Assembly (NCBI GenBank): GCA_910573745.1
Contig: CAJSYI010000030.1
Coordinates: 1 to 35,014 of the forward strand
DNA: 35,014 nucleotides
Source: Muribaculaceae bacterium
Lineage (GTDB): Bacteria; Bacteroidota; Bacteroidia; Bacteroidales; Muribaculaceae
Reading direction: 5' to 3'
The notes beneath the pieces are model-generated. The model saw only the letters and a program-made list of their open reading frames with translations, did not search any database and was not told where the DNA came from. Both the position numbers and the translations under genes were made by a program. Of the stretch, positions 6,425 to 15,005 are shown piece after piece. Each line of letters starts with the position of its first letter. The first letter of the stretch is position 1.

Positions 6425-7417
6425 ATGCGTTCACTGTTATTTATGCTTATTGCAATACTGATCGGAGGATGCAGCATGTCCGGCCGGCACAGGAAGAGCC
6501 TTGACGAGGCGGAACGGATGATGTTCAGCAATCCTCGTGGTGCGCTTGAACGCCTTAACTCCTGTGATGTGTCCGAATTTGAAGATTCCGCCTCTTTGGC
6601 CAGATGGGCATTGCTTTATTCCGAAGCCTTGAACGTCAATAGGCTGACTGCGCCGACGGATACGATAATCTCGGTTGCCATAGATTATTATTCCCGCTGT
6701 GGGAACATAAGCGGGCTTGCAAAGGCAAAGAAGATAAAATCGGAAATGATTTCTTCCGGGTCGGCCAACGACCGGTTGGCTACGTCGTTGTATCTTCAGA
6801 AAGAGAAGGAGTGTTTCCTGTTCAAGGAGAGGGCAAGACGAAAGGAACTCACGTATTGGCTTGTTATTGTTGGGGTCATGTCATTGTCGGTGATATTTTG
6901 GCAGCGCCAGCGCATAAGGGCGAGAGAAGCCTCCAATGACGCGCTGATTGCCGAGGCAGCCGGTATGAGATGCGAATTGAGGGTTCAGCGTGCCGGCAGG
7001 TCGGAACTTGAATCCAAACTGTCAGGACTTCTTGAAAGCCGTTTCGCACTGATTGATTCTCTTTGCCAGACGTATTACGAATGGCAAGGGACGAAAAACG
7101 AACGCAAGGCTGTGGCCGAAAGCGTGAAAGAAAAGATAGTCTCCTTGAAGCAGGATGAAGTCTTTTTCAAGGAGATGGCAGGAACGGCCGATGACTGTTG
7201 CGGCGGCATAGCCACCCGCCTGAGAAATGGGTTTCCGGAAATGAAGCCTGATGAGTTTCGTCTCGCCGTATATATTGTCTGCGGACTTTCGAGCCGTACA
7301 ATCAGTCTTCTTCTCGGCGAATCGGTAGAGAACGTCTACAAGCGCAAATCGAGGCTTAAATCAAAGCTCAAGGCCGGGAACTCTCCTGTAGCGGAAGATG
7401 TTTTAAGACGTTTTTGA
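6425..7417 (+). CDS. Short transmembrane HTH regulator with lipoprotein-like N-terminus
   Basis: A 330-residue protein from the ATG at 6425, which yields a lipoprotein signal (MRSLLFMLIAILIGGC, lipobox Cys16). A short helical region (about 20-135) is followed by one membrane span (143-159) and a coiled-coil segment (about 160-230). The C-terminal region carries GLSSRTISLLLGESVENVYKRKSRLKSKL-type residues (about 285-318), a helix-turn-helix like that of the Bacteroidales TPR-containing membrane regulators. Those relatives normally carry several hundred residues of TPR repeats in the periplasm; here little more than one pair of helices remains. It may sense an envelope signal and act on DNA from the membrane. 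The adjacent barrel gene is a natural target candidate. Domain assignment is from recognition; regulation of the neighbour is inference. Confidence 0.7.
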   Translation: MRSLLFMLIAILIGGCSMSGRHRKSLDEAERMMFSNPRGALERLNSCDVSEFEDSASLARWALLYSEALNVNRLTAPTDTIISVAIDYYSRCGNISGLAKAKKIKSEMISSGSANDRLATSLYLQKEKECFLFKERARRKELTYWLVIVGVMSLSVIFWQRQRIRAREASNDALIAEAAGMRCELRVQRAGRSELESKLSGLLESRFALIDSLCQTYYEWQGTKNERKAVAESVKEKIVSLKQDEVFFKEMAGTADDCCGGIATRLRNGFPEMKPDEFRLAVYIVCGLSSRTISLLLGESVENVYKRKSRLKSKLKAGNSPVAEDVLRRF

Positions 7418-7498
7418 ACATTGTCAGAATAAAATGGGATCTGGGTTTGTAATCTATTGTAGGTTAATATGTTATAAAACAGGGTGTCAGGCCGCAAA

Positions 7499-7531
7499 TT
7501 TGGATTGGCTTGCACATACGGCGTAACTTTG
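7499..7531 (+). promoter_or_regulatory. Bacteroidetes-type promoter of the second barrel gene
   Basis: TTTG at 7499-7502, a 21-bp spacer and TAACTTTG at 7524-7531 match the consensus exactly. Transcription should start near 7536, which leaves a 15-nt leader before the ATG at 7552 and excludes an upstream in-frame TTG at 7510. Confidence 0.8.
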
Positions 7532-7551
7532 CAGTCAAAAAAAGTTACGTT

Positions 7552-9624
7552 ATGCATATCAGGATTTGTTTTTTGTCGGCACTGTTGCCGACGGTCTTTT
7601 TAGCATCGGGCGAAGAACCCTCAGACTCGCTCGTCAGGGAACTTCAGGAGATAGTTGTGACTGCCGACCAACCGGCCACGAGGCTTGAAGGGAACGTTCT
7701 CGTTTCCACAATCACAGGTTCAAATCTGCAAAACCTCGGAACTGCGCTTGATGTGCTTGCTCAGCTTCCTTTGATGAAAGTCGAGGATGGGGCTGTATCT
7801 GTGGCAGGAAAAGGCATCCCTGATGTCTATATTGATGGACGTCCGATGCGGGACGGCGATGAACTGCGCAATCTTTCTTCATCGGACTTGAAAAAGGTGG
7901 AGCTTCTGCTCGCCCCCGGAGCGATGTACGGGAACACGACAGAGGCCGTGGTGAGAATCACTACGCGCAAAAGGTTCTGGAAAGGATTCTCTTTCACCAA
8001 TCGGGCTGCGGCTGAGAAACGCAGATGCTGGTCGGCTTCCGATATGATTGATGCCGGCTGGAGGTCGGGAAACCTGGAGCTGTTCGCTACCGGCAGTGTT
8101 TCACGCTATGATTCACGGATCAAGGGTACGACAGTCAACAGGCTTGAATACGATGGAGAGGAGGCTGAAATAGGTTCTTCTCAGGACAACCGGGCGCCAT
8201 CGACCGTCGGTGTGGTGAAGGCCGGGTTCAATTTCTCGTCCGGCGCGCATTCAGCAGGCGCATATTACAGATACAATCCTGAGCACGTAGATTTTTGCAA
8301 TGAAGGCTCAGAATGGACGGGAACGACTGCTCCGGTACGGCGGAGAATTGACCGGGACATACGTTCCCGCAGTCATCTGGCTGCAGTATACTATGACGGC
8401 AATCTGGCCGGAAAATGCCTGCTTCATTTCGACGGAACGTTCAGGCGGTCGTCCTCAACTTCCGCCACCGCCACGACGTATGCCGAAGAAGGCTATGCGG
8501 AAGTGAGTTCGGTGGAAAAGAAGAATTCATCTTTATATGCAGGAAAACTGTACGCGTCATTGCCGCTTTTCAAAGGAGACTTCACCACAGGAATTCAGGA
8601 TTCATACACTCATACGCGTCTTGACTACCGTATGCTTAACCAAGCCGTTGGTGAATACATACCGTCTGGCCTGACGGAAACCAGACAGAAATCTTTGGCC
8701 GCTTTTGCACAATGGAACCGGACTTTCCATCGTTTCAGCCTGTCTGCCGGACTGCGTTACGAATATGTGGATTATGCTTTCGACAAGGACGGGAGGAGAG
8801 ACAATGACGTCAGCCGCCGCAACCACCTGCTTACGCCCGACATCTCGCTCGGCTACTCGTTCTGTGATGATGCATCTGTGAGCATCAGCTACAAAATGTC
8901 AACGGAAAAGCCTCCGTATCCTCAGCTTACCGGTAGCCTGAATTATGTGGGAATCCACGAGATAGAAGGTGGAAATCCGGCTTTGCGCGACGGACGTATG
9001 CATAACCTGCAGGTTTTCGGGATGTGGAGAGGATTCATTCTTCAGGCGTCTTTCATGCGAAGCATAGACACTTATGCTTTCGTAAAGGAGCTGTATCCGG
9101 CTCCGACTTTGCAGCTTATGATGCATCCGGTCAATATCGACGTCTCAGCCTTGAACCTTTTCCTTGTCTGGAGCAGGCCGGTAGGGAAGTGGACGCCGAA
9201 TTTCACGGTCGGAGTCTATCGCCAATGGCTGGAGGCCGGGGGAGGCAGGCACGACCGTCCCATTTTTTCATATTATCTCGACAATGTGGTGGCATTGCCG
9301 TTCGGAATGCGTTTGTCTGTAAATGCACACGGTCAGACAAGTGGCGATATGCATACAAACCGGTTCGGGACAACATGGTTTGCCCTTGACGCTTCCATAA
9401 GCAGGTCGTTCTTCAACGAATCATTGGATGTAAAATTGTCCGCTACTGACATATTCGGCACGCTCAACAATGACTGGACTATGGACACTTACGGCGTTTC
9501 AATGGTAAAGCGTCAAAGCTACGACCGGAGAGGTGTAACCTTGACGCTCACTTACAAATTCCGTCCCCGCGCGAGCCGCTACAAAGGGGAGGCGGCATCG
9601 CAGTCGGAACTTGACCGATTATGA
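7552..9624 (+). CDS. TonB-receptor-like outer-membrane beta-barrel protein
   Basis: A 690-residue protein starting [20 protein letters not shown], a signal peptide. A TonB-box-like LQEIVVTA segment and a plug-like domain follow (about 30-140; [46 protein letters not shown]). The rest is a barrel rich in aromatic strand ends. It belongs to the same family as the protein at 1931-4030 and has the same short domain order, without SusD. Start chosen by the promoter (TSS about 7536) and the signal peptide. It ends 6 nt inside the convergent catalase gene. It follows the HTH membrane regulator but has its own promoter. Ligand unknown. Confidence 0.8.
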   Translation: MHIRICFLSALLPTVFLASGEEPSDSLVRELQEIVVTADQPATRLEGNVLVSTITGSNLQNLGTALDVLAQLPLMKVEDGAVSVAGKGIPDVYIDGRPMRDGDELRNLSSSDLKKVELLLAPGAMYGNTTEAVVRITTRKRFWKGFSFTNRAAAEKRRCWSASDMIDAGWRSGNLELFATGSVSRYDSRIKGTTVNRLEYDGEEAEIGSSQDNRAPSTVGVVKAGFNFSSGAHSAGAYYRYNPEHVDFCNEGSEWTGTTAPVRRRIDRDIRSRSHLAAVYYDGNLAGKCLLHFDGTFRRSSSTSATATTYAEEGYAEVSSVEKKNSSLYAGKLYASLPLFKGDFTTGIQDSYTHTRLDYRMLNQAVGEYIPSGLTETRQKSLAAFAQWNRTFHRFSLSAGLRYEYVDYAFDKDGRRDNDVSRRNHLLTPDISLGYSFCDDASVSISYKMSTEKPPYPQLTGSLNYVGIHEIEGGNPALRDGRMHNLQVFGMWRGFILQASFMRSIDTYAFVKELYPAPTLQLMMHPVNIDVSALNLFLVWSRPVGKWTPNFTVGVYRQWLEAGGGRHDRPIFSYYLDNVVALPFGMRLSVNAHGQTSGDMHTNRFGTTWFALDASISRSFFNESLDVKLSATDIFGTLNNDWTMDTYGVSMVKRQSYDRRGVTLTLTYKFRPRASRYKGEAASQSELDRL

Positions 9625-11151
9625 CTTTAGATTGTGTTTCTGTTTTGTTGAAGGGATTTCCCGCTTGTCCCATTCGGGATGGGCGGGATCTTCCGCCACA
9701 AGGGCTTCCTCAAGGCTGATGCCAAGCGCATCCGCCAGTTGAGATCCGTATCCCGGATCGGCATTGTGGCATGCCCTTACATGCCTTTGCTTTATGAAGA
9801 GCGGAACGCCGTCCATCGCCCTTGCAGTGTTTTCGCACGTCAGTTTCTGTTCTTCTGGTGGCATCAGCCGCCACAGTTTTCCGGGCTGCGTGTAATAGTC
9901 ATCGTCATATTCGCGTTCATCATAGTTGAACGCGGCTCCGTGAATCTCCAGGGGCGGCTCTTTAGCTGCCGGTGAATCCTGCCATTCGCCGAAACTGTTG
10001 GGTTCGTAGGAGAGGGTTCTTCCGTAGTTGCCGTCTGTCCGCATCTGTCCGTCTCTGTGGAATGAGTGGAACGGGCACTTCGGACGGTTGACTGGAATCA
10101 GGTTGTTGTTTACTCCGAGCCGGTATCGCTGTGCGTCTCCGTAGGAGAAAAGCCGTCCCTGCAGCATCTTGTCAGGAGAAAAGCCTATTCCCTCGACGAT
10201 GTTCATGGGATTGAACGCCGCCTGTTCGATTTCAGCGAAGAAGTTTTCCGGATTGCGGTTGAGCTCCAGGATGCCAACGTCGCGCAGCGGGAAGTCTTTG
10301 TGGTACCATACCTTTGTAAGGTCGAAGGGGTTTATGTGGTATTTCTTGGCTTCCTCTTCTGTCATTATCTGCACCTGCATCAGCCAGCGGGGATAGTCTC
10401 CGCGTTCGATTGCCTCGAACAGGTCTCGCCGGTTTGAATCGCGGTCTTTGGCAATGACCTTTTCGGCCTCTTCGTCGGTGAGGTTCTTTATTCCCTGAAG
10501 CGTCCTCAGATGGAACTTCACCCAGAAACGTTTGTTGTCCTTGTTGTAGAAACTGTATGTGTGGCTTCCGAAGCCGTGCATATGGCGGAAAGATGCAGGG
10601 ATTCCGCGTGGCGACATTGTGATTGTTACCTGATGCAAGGCTTCAGGGAGGAGCGTCCAGAAATCCCAGTTGTTTGTAGGGCTCCTCATCCCTGTCCTGG
10701 GGTCGGTCTTCACGGCATGGTTGAGGTCGGGAAACTTCAATGGGTCGCGCAGGAAGAATACGGGCGTGTTGTTCCCGACAAGGTCCCAGTTGCCTTGGTC
10801 TGTGTAGAACTTCATTGCGAATCCGCGTATGTCTCTTTCGGCGTCGGCGGCTCCACGCTCACCGGCCACGGTAGAGAAGCGCAGCAGGCATTCCGTCTTT
10901 TTCCCTATTTCGGAGAATATGGAAGCGCGCGTGAACTCTGTGATGTCGTTGGTTACGGTAAAAGTCCCGAATGCGCCGGAACCTTTGGCATGCATACGCC
11001 TTTCCGGTATGACTTCACGGTCGAAATGGGCGATTTTTTCAGTGTACCAAGGGTCTTGGATAAGAACCGGGCCGCGAACTCCGGCAGTCTGTACGTTCTG
11101 GTTGTCGGCGATGGGCCTGCCGTTTTCTGCGGTGAGTCTATGTTTGTTCAT
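9619..11151 (-). CDS. katA: Monofunctional heme catalase
   Basis: A 510-residue cytoplasmic heme enzyme that turns hydrogen peroxide into water and oxygen. Catalytic His54 lies in [12 protein letters not shown], Asn127 in [14 protein letters not shown], and the heme-ligand Tyr337 in [14 protein letters not shown]; the spacing matches small-subunit catalases. The N-terminal [13 protein letters not shown] stretch is also typical. The gene is complete. It is transcribed towards the barrel gene and the two coding regions overlap by 6 nt tail to tail, so no separate terminator fits between them. I found no clear consensus promoter upstream; the gene start lies 49 bp from the MITE-like element. Family certain; the symbol is by similarity. 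Confidence 0.96.
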   Translation of the reverse strand: MNKHRLTAENGRPIADNQNVQTAGVRGPVLIQDPWYTEKIAHFDREVIPERRMHAKGSGAFGTFTVTNDITEFTRASIFSEIGKKTECLLRFSTVAGERGAADAERDIRGFAMKFYTDQGNWDLVGNNTPVFFLRDPLKFPDLNHAVKTDPRTGMRSPTNNWDFWTLLPEALHQVTITMSPRGIPASFRHMHGFGSHTYSFYNKDNKRFWVKFHLRTLQGIKNLTDEEAEKVIAKDRDSNRRDLFEAIERGDYPRWLMQVQIMTEEEAKKYHINPFDLTKVWYHKDFPLRDVGILELNRNPENFFAEIEQAAFNPMNIVEGIGFSPDKMLQGRLFSYGDAQRYRLGVNNNLIPVNRPKCPFHSFHRDGQMRTDGNYGRTLSYEPNSFGEWQDSPAAKEPPLEIHGAAFNYDEREYDDDYYTQPGKLWRLMPPEEQKLTCENTARAMDGVPLFIKQRHVRACHNADPGYGSQLADALGISLEEALVAEDPAHPEWDKREIPSTKQKHNLKS

Positions 11152-11200
11152 AATAGATAACTTGTAAGATAAGGTAAATTTTAGTTATTTATTCTGTATC

Positions 11201-11480
11201 TAAGAGTGTGTTTGGAATTTTCTTCAGGATTTTTTATGGAGGATTCCGGGACGGATTCGCGTATGCAGGCGAGGGAGTGCGGCGGGCTGCACGACCGGGT
11301 CAAAGACGCGGAGATGCCCGAAAGACCCATAAAGGCACGTTGAGGAGCATATCACGGCATTTTCACGTCCTTTCCGGCCTTTCACTCGTTGCATAGCCCG
11401 CTATGCGCCTCGTTCCAAGACCCGGAAAGACCTGTAAAACTGCCTGTAAAAATCAGAATAAAAATTCAAACACACTCTAA
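11201..11480. mobile_element. MITE-like non-coding element with terminal inverted repeats
   Basis: The left end is TAAGAGTGTGTTTG followed by GAATTTT. The right end, read on the other strand, is TTAGAGTGTGTTTGAATTTT. The two pair over about 20 bp with one mismatch and one extra G. The interior (about 240 bp, GC-rich) has no gene. Near its right side it folds into a large imperfect inverted repeat (about 11354-11396 with 11401-11447) around a GCATAG-CCCG-CTATGC tip. TA at the ends fits TA-targeting transposition (IS630/Tc1-like), but that is inference. A separate copy of the 20-bp end lies at 14976-14995. Confidence 0.65.
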
Positions 11481-11489
11481 AACTACAAC

Positions 11490-11523
11490 GCTTCCGGCAA
11501 CTGTTGGTTCATTGCCCCGGAAG
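11490..11523 (-). terminator. Hairpin downstream of the secreted-protein gene
   Basis: CTTCCGGCAA (11491-11500) pairs with TTGCC-CCGGAAG (11512-11523) with a 2-nt bulge. On the minus strand the hairpin lies just past the stop of the 11535-12083 gene and is followed by a T-rich stretch (GTTGTAGTTTT). It is a plausible terminator. Confidence 0.5.
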
Positions 11524-11534
11524 GCTCCGTGCGG

Positions 11535-12083
11535 TCAGAGATTGAAATAGAAAGTCCCTGTAGAGAGGACTGCGTAGAAATCGAATGTCTGTCCGTGAAG
11601 CAGATAGCTTGTGTTTACCGCCTGTACGTCTACTCCGGTGTCCCATGTCCTGCTCCAGGGATCCCATGCGTTTATTACCGTTACGTCATATTGTACGCCG
11701 TTGTATGTATAGCTCACGTTGAGCGGTATCGTGCGCCATACCCCCATTGAATCGTATCCGCATGCGATTACATTGGTTACTCCCGTGTTTTGCCAGTCGG
11801 GAGAAGCGAGTGGAGTGTTGACTATGATAGGGCCGGTGTATGAGTTCCATCCCGGATTCCAGGGACTGCCCCAGTTGGGAGGAGCCGGAGGCCCGGGGTT
11901 CCAACCGATTCCGTTGGGCGGCGCGGGGGAGAACGAACCTCCCGAGCCGGGAGCCGGCATGCTGTTTTGGGCTATTACTCCTAATGCCCCTATTCCGATG
12001 GCCGAGGCTAATACCGTAATATGGCGCAATACGCCTGATCGAGATTTGATGCTCATTGAATTTGCTTTTTGTTTTAGAAACAT
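11535..12083 (-). CDS. Secreted Pro/Gly/Trp-rich protein of unknown function
   Basis: A 182-residue protein not recognised as any family. The first about 38 residues contain a basic stretch and a hydrophobic segment (HITVLASAIGIGALGVIAQN), a signal peptide or anchor. A low-complexity segment follows (about 42-85), rich in Pro, Gly, Trp and Asn with repeated WNPG/PPNW units. The C-terminal half (about 90-182) is Thr/Val/Tyr-rich with alternating hydrophobic residues, as in a small beta-sandwich (VSYTYNGVQYDVTVINAWDP). A second in-frame ATG (residue 10) is an equally good start. The Pro/Trp-rich part may be a flexible wall- or surface-spanning linker. It stands alone, divergent from glyS. Confidence 0.65.
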   Translation of the reverse strand: MFLKQKANSMSIKSRSGVLRHITVLASAIGIGALGVIAQNSMPAPGSGGSFSPAPPNGIGWNPGPPAPPNWGSPWNPGWNSYTGPIIVNTPLASPDWQNTGVTNVIACGYDSMGVWRTIPLNVSYTYNGVQYDVTVINAWDPWSRTWDTGVDVQAVNTSYLLHGQTFDFYAVLSTGTFYFNL

Positions 12084-12131
12084 TCCCGATGCTTTTGAGG
12101 TTCTAAAAAAACGTCAAAAGCGTGCTGCGTC

Positions 12132-12162
12132 GTTGCGATGTCGAAAATTATTGTTAAATTTG
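12132..12162 (+). promoter_or_regulatory. Promoter of glyS
   Basis: GTTG at 12132-12135, a 19-bp spacer and a perfect TAAATTTG at 12155-12162. Only the first base of the -33 element departs from the consensus. Transcription would start near 12167. Confidence 0.65.
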
Positions 12163-12233
12163 CGAGTTAAAATGAAATAAGGAATAACGGTCGGCTCACA
12201 ATGTCGCTGTCGGCCTCAACCATTAAAACAGAA

Positions 12234-13778
12234 ATGGCAAAACAAGAAGACGTTTTCAAGACCATAGTCGCCCATGCCAAAGAGTACGGGTTCGTGTTCC
12301 AGTCAAGCGAAATCTACGACGGGATGTCTGCCGTGTATGACTACGGGCAGAACGGCGTGGAACTGAAAAACAACATAAAACGTTATTGGTGGGAGGCTAT
12401 GACGATGCTCCACGACAACATCGTGGGCATTGACTCGGCAATATTCATGCACCCGACGATCTGGAAGGCTTCGGGACATGTGGATGCATTCAACGACCCC
12501 CTTATCGACAACAAGGATTCCAAGAAGCGTTATCGCGCCGACGTCCTCATTGAAGACGAGATTGCCAAAATCGAGGAGAAGATGGACAAGGAGGTGGCAA
12601 AGGCCGCCAAGCGTTTCGGAGATAAATTTGACGAGGCCATGTTCCGTCAGACAAATCCTCGCGTGCTTGAGAACAAGAAGAAGCGCGACGAGCTGTATGA
12701 ACGTTTCTCCAAAGCCATGAACGACAATGACCTGGCAGACCTCAAGCAGATAATCATGGACTATGAGATAGTGGATCCTGTTTCAGGCACCAAGAATTGG
12801 ACAGACGTGCGCCAGTTCAACCTGATGTTCAAGACGGAGATGGGATCCACCGCCGACGGTGCAATGGATGTGTATCTCCGTCCGGAGACGGCGCAGGGCA
12901 TCTTCGTCAATTATCTGAATGTGCAGAAGACCGGTCGTATGCGCATCCCGTTCGGAATCGCTCAGATCGGCAAGGCGTTCCGCAACGAGATAGTGGCCCG
13001 TCAGTTCATATTCCGTATGCGTGAGTTCGAGCAGATGGAGATGCAGTTCTTTGTGCGTCCAGGCGAGGAACTTAAGTATTTCGACTATTGGCGTTCGGCG
13101 CGCCTTGAATGGCACAAGGCACTCGGTCTCGGCGATGAAAAATACCGCTATCACGACCATGAGAAGCTGGCCCATTACGCCAATGCCGCCACTGACATCG
13201 AATTCCGTATGCCGTTCGGCTTCAAGGAAGTGGAAGGGATCCATTCTCGCACCAATTTCGACCTTTCGCAGCATGAAAAATTCTCCGGCAAGAAAATACA
13301 GTATTTTGACCCGGAATTAAACGAAAGCTATGTCCCGTATGTTATCGAGACATCGATAGGCGTAGACCGTATGTTCCTCACGGTGCTTTGCAGCTGCTAT
13401 GAGAACCAGCAGCTTGAGGGGGGCGACAGCAGGGTGGTGCTGCATTTCCCGCCTGCGCTTGCTCCTGTGAAATGTGCAGTGCTTCCTCTCGTGAAGAAGG
13501 ACGGGCTGCCTGAGAAGGCTCGTGAGATTCAACATCGTCTCAGGTTTGACTTCACATGCCAGTACGATGAGAAAGACTCGATAGGCAAGCGTTACCGTCG
13601 TCAGGATGCGATAGGCACCCCGTTCTGTATAACGGTTGACCATCAGACTCTTGAGGACAACACTGTAACACTTCGCCATCGCGATTCGATGGAACAGGCA
13701 CGTGTGAACGCCGATGATCTGCAGGCTATGCTTGCCGACAGTGTGAGCCTTAACAGCCTTCTCCGCAAGTTGGTGTGA
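12234..13778 (+). CDS. glyS: Glycine--tRNA ligase (single-chain class II)
   Basis: Cytoplasmic class II aminoacyl-tRNA synthetase that charges tRNA-Gly. It is the dimeric single-polypeptide type, not the alpha/beta GlyQ-GlyS type. Visible motifs are the N-terminal YGFVFQSSEIYDGMSAVYDYGQNG block, motif 2 (FRNEIVARQFIFRMREFEQME) and a class II motif 3-like GVDRMFLTVL. A C-terminal anticodon-binding domain (about 420-514; PPALAPVKCAVLPLVKK, DEKDSIGKRYRRQDAIGTPFCI) completes it. An upstream in-frame ATG at 12201 would add 11 residues (MSLSASTIKTE). I prefer 12234 because homologues begin MAxxEDVFK. It has its own promoter, and lemA follows within about 50 bp. Confidence 0.95.
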   Translation: MAKQEDVFKTIVAHAKEYGFVFQSSEIYDGMSAVYDYGQNGVELKNNIKRYWWEAMTMLHDNIVGIDSAIFMHPTIWKASGHVDAFNDPLIDNKDSKKRYRADVLIEDEIAKIEEKMDKEVAKAAKRFGDKFDEAMFRQTNPRVLENKKKRDELYERFSKAMNDNDLADLKQIIMDYEIVDPVSGTKNWTDVRQFNLMFKTEMGSTADGAMDVYLRPETAQGIFVNYLNVQKTGRMRIPFGIAQIGKAFRNEIVARQFIFRMREFEQMEMQFFVRPGEELKYFDYWRSARLEWHKALGLGDEKYRYHDHEKLAHYANAATDIEFRMPFGFKEVEGIHSRTNFDLSQHEKFSGKKIQYFDPELNESYVPYVIETSIGVDRMFLTVLCSCYENQQLEGGDSRVVLHFPPALAPVKCAVLPLVKKDGLPEKAREIQHRLRFDFTCQYDEKDSIGKRYRRQDAIGTPFCITVDHQTLEDNTVTLRHRDSMEQARVNADDLQAMLADSVSLNSLLRKLV

Positions 13779-13824
13779 GGGCGTTAGGATTCGAATGTCA
13801 GGTTTTTATGATAAATCAGAGATT

Positions 13825-14415
13825 ATGAAAAAGATAATTTATAAGATAATTCTTTTCGTGGCTGCAGTAGCGGCTATGGGTTCGCTGTCTTCGTGCAACT
13901 ACAATTCGCTCGTAGACAAGCAGCAGACGGTGGATGAGGCATGGGCTCAGGTTGAAAACCAGTATCAACGCCGCGCCGACCTTATCCCAAATCTCGTGAA
14001 TACGGTGAAAGGGTATTCCACCCATGAGAGCGAGACTCTGCAGAAAGTGATTGAGGCGAGGGCAAAGGCCACTTCGGTTACAATCGATGCCGAGAACCTC
14101 AATGAGGAGACTTTGGCGAAATACCAGCAGGCGCAAGGGGAACTTTCCCAGGCTTTGAAGTCGCTTCTTGCGGTTACGGAAGCGTATCCCGACCTTAAGG
14201 CCAATGAAAATTTCATGGCTCTGCAGGCGCAGCTTGAGGGGACTGAAAACCGCATATCCACAGAGCGCAAGCGTTACACTGAGGCTGTGAAGAACTATAA
14301 TACGGCAATAAAGAAGTTCCCTACGGTGATTTATGCCGGATGGTTCGGCTTCGATGCCAAGCCACAGTTCAAGGCCGAGGCCGGCGCGGAGAAGGCTCCT
14401 GAAGTGAAATTCTGA
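13825..14415 (+). CDS. lemA: LemA family protein
   Basis: A 196-residue envelope protein from the ATG at 13825. It has a lipoprotein-like signal (MKKIIYKIILFVAAVAAMGSLSSC). Then comes the LemA core, with the hallmark AWAQVENQYQRRADLIPNLVNTVKGY segment, long helices (ETLQKVIEARAKATS) and the C-terminal YNTAIKKFPT region. LemA proteins are membrane-anchored four-helix bundles whose role is still poorly defined. An upstream in-frame ATG (13795) would bury the signal peptide, so it is less likely. A 15-bp gap to the FKBP gene suggests cotranscription. Confidence 0.9.
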   Translation: MKKIIYKIILFVAAVAAMGSLSSCNYNSLVDKQQTVDEAWAQVENQYQRRADLIPNLVNTVKGYSTHESETLQKVIEARAKATSVTIDAENLNEETLAKYQQAQGELSQALKSLLAVTEAYPDLKANENFMALQAQLEGTENRISTERKRYTEAVKNYNTAIKKFPTVIYAGWFGFDAKPQFKAEAGAEKAPEVKF

Positions 14416-14430
14416 CGAAAAGAAATTACA

Positions 14431-14976
14431 ATGAAAAGATTTCTGCCGCTGTTCTGCGGCGCGATGATGCTTCTTCCGTTGGCTTCATGCCTTGACGATG
14501 ACGACAAGGACAGATATGCGGATTGGAAGAAGGAGAATGAAGAATATGCCTTAAAGGCTGAAATTGAGCGAAATGCCGATGGCACGCCTGTTTATGCCAA
14601 AGTTGTGCCTGACTGGGCCTCGGGGATATACGTGCTTATGAAATGGCACAACGACCGTTCGTTGACGGCAGATAAGCTTGTGCCTCTCGACAACTCGACC
14701 TGCGAGGTGAAGTATCTCGGCGAACTGATTGACGATACGCAGTTCGACTCGTCGTTCGCGCAGGTTGACAGTGTCTATAAGACACAGCCTTATAAAAACA
14801 TACCGGGTTTCTGGGCGGCTCTTACTTCAATGCACGTCGGAGACTCGGTTACGGTGGTGATTCCATGGCAGGCGGCATACGGCAGTTCTGGCAGCGGATC
14901 AAAAATCAAACCGTATTCGACTCTCATTTTCCATCTTAAGCTGAAAGGGATTTCTTCATATGAAACCCCGCAATGA
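14431..14976 (+). CDS. FKBP-type peptidyl-prolyl isomerase lipoprotein
   Basis: A 181-residue lipoprotein. Its signal MKRFLPLFCGAMMLLPLASC ends in a lipobox Cys and is followed by a run of Asp (a common Bacteroidetes surface-export signal is charged, so surface display is possible). The FKBP fold occupies about 75-175: VKYLGELIDDTQFDSS, IPGFWAAL, MHVGDSVTVVIPWQAAYG and YSTLIFHLKL match conserved FKBP core positions. It would catalyse proline isomerisation during envelope protein folding. A copy of the MITE-like element's end begins at the last base of its stop codon. Confidence 0.88.
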   Translation: MKRFLPLFCGAMMLLPLASCLDDDDKDRYADWKKENEEYALKAEIERNADGTPVYAKVVPDWASGIYVLMKWHNDRSLTADKLVPLDNSTCEVKYLGELIDDTQFDSSFAQVDSVYKTQPYKNIPGFWAALTSMHVGDSVTVVIPWQAAYGSSGSGSKIKPYSTLIFHLKLKGISSYETPQ

Positions 14977-14995
14977 AAATTCAAACACACTCTTA
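14976..14995 (-). repeat. Orphan terminal repeat of the MITE-like element
   Basis: AAAATTCAAACACACTCTTA matches the right end of the element at 11461-11480 in 19 of 20 bases and ends in TA. No partner end lies nearby, so it is a solo end or a relic. It fills most of the 29-bp gap between the FKBP and S9 peptidase genes. Confidence 0.75.
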
Positions 14996-15005
14996 GACCT
15001 AAATC

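Larger units (their letters stand above)
11152..11534. other. Intergenic region filled mostly by a TIR-bounded element
   Basis: The 383 bp between catalase and the secreted protein (both on the minus strand) contain the element at 11201-11480, a terminator-like hairpin at 11490-11523 and only short unique flanks. The open frame across the element (11208-11396, plus strand) has no recognisable protein features and is probably not coding. Confidence 0.6.

Noticed and set aside
10510..11160. Long plus-strand open frame opposite catalase
   Set aside because: It is a shadow of the catalase codons; the minus-strand frame carries all catalytic residues.
11208..11396. Plus-strand open frame of 62 codons in the intergenic element
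   Set aside because: It lies wholly within the TIR-bounded, highly structured element, has Arg/Gly-rich composition typical of GC-rich non-coding DNA and no start signal.
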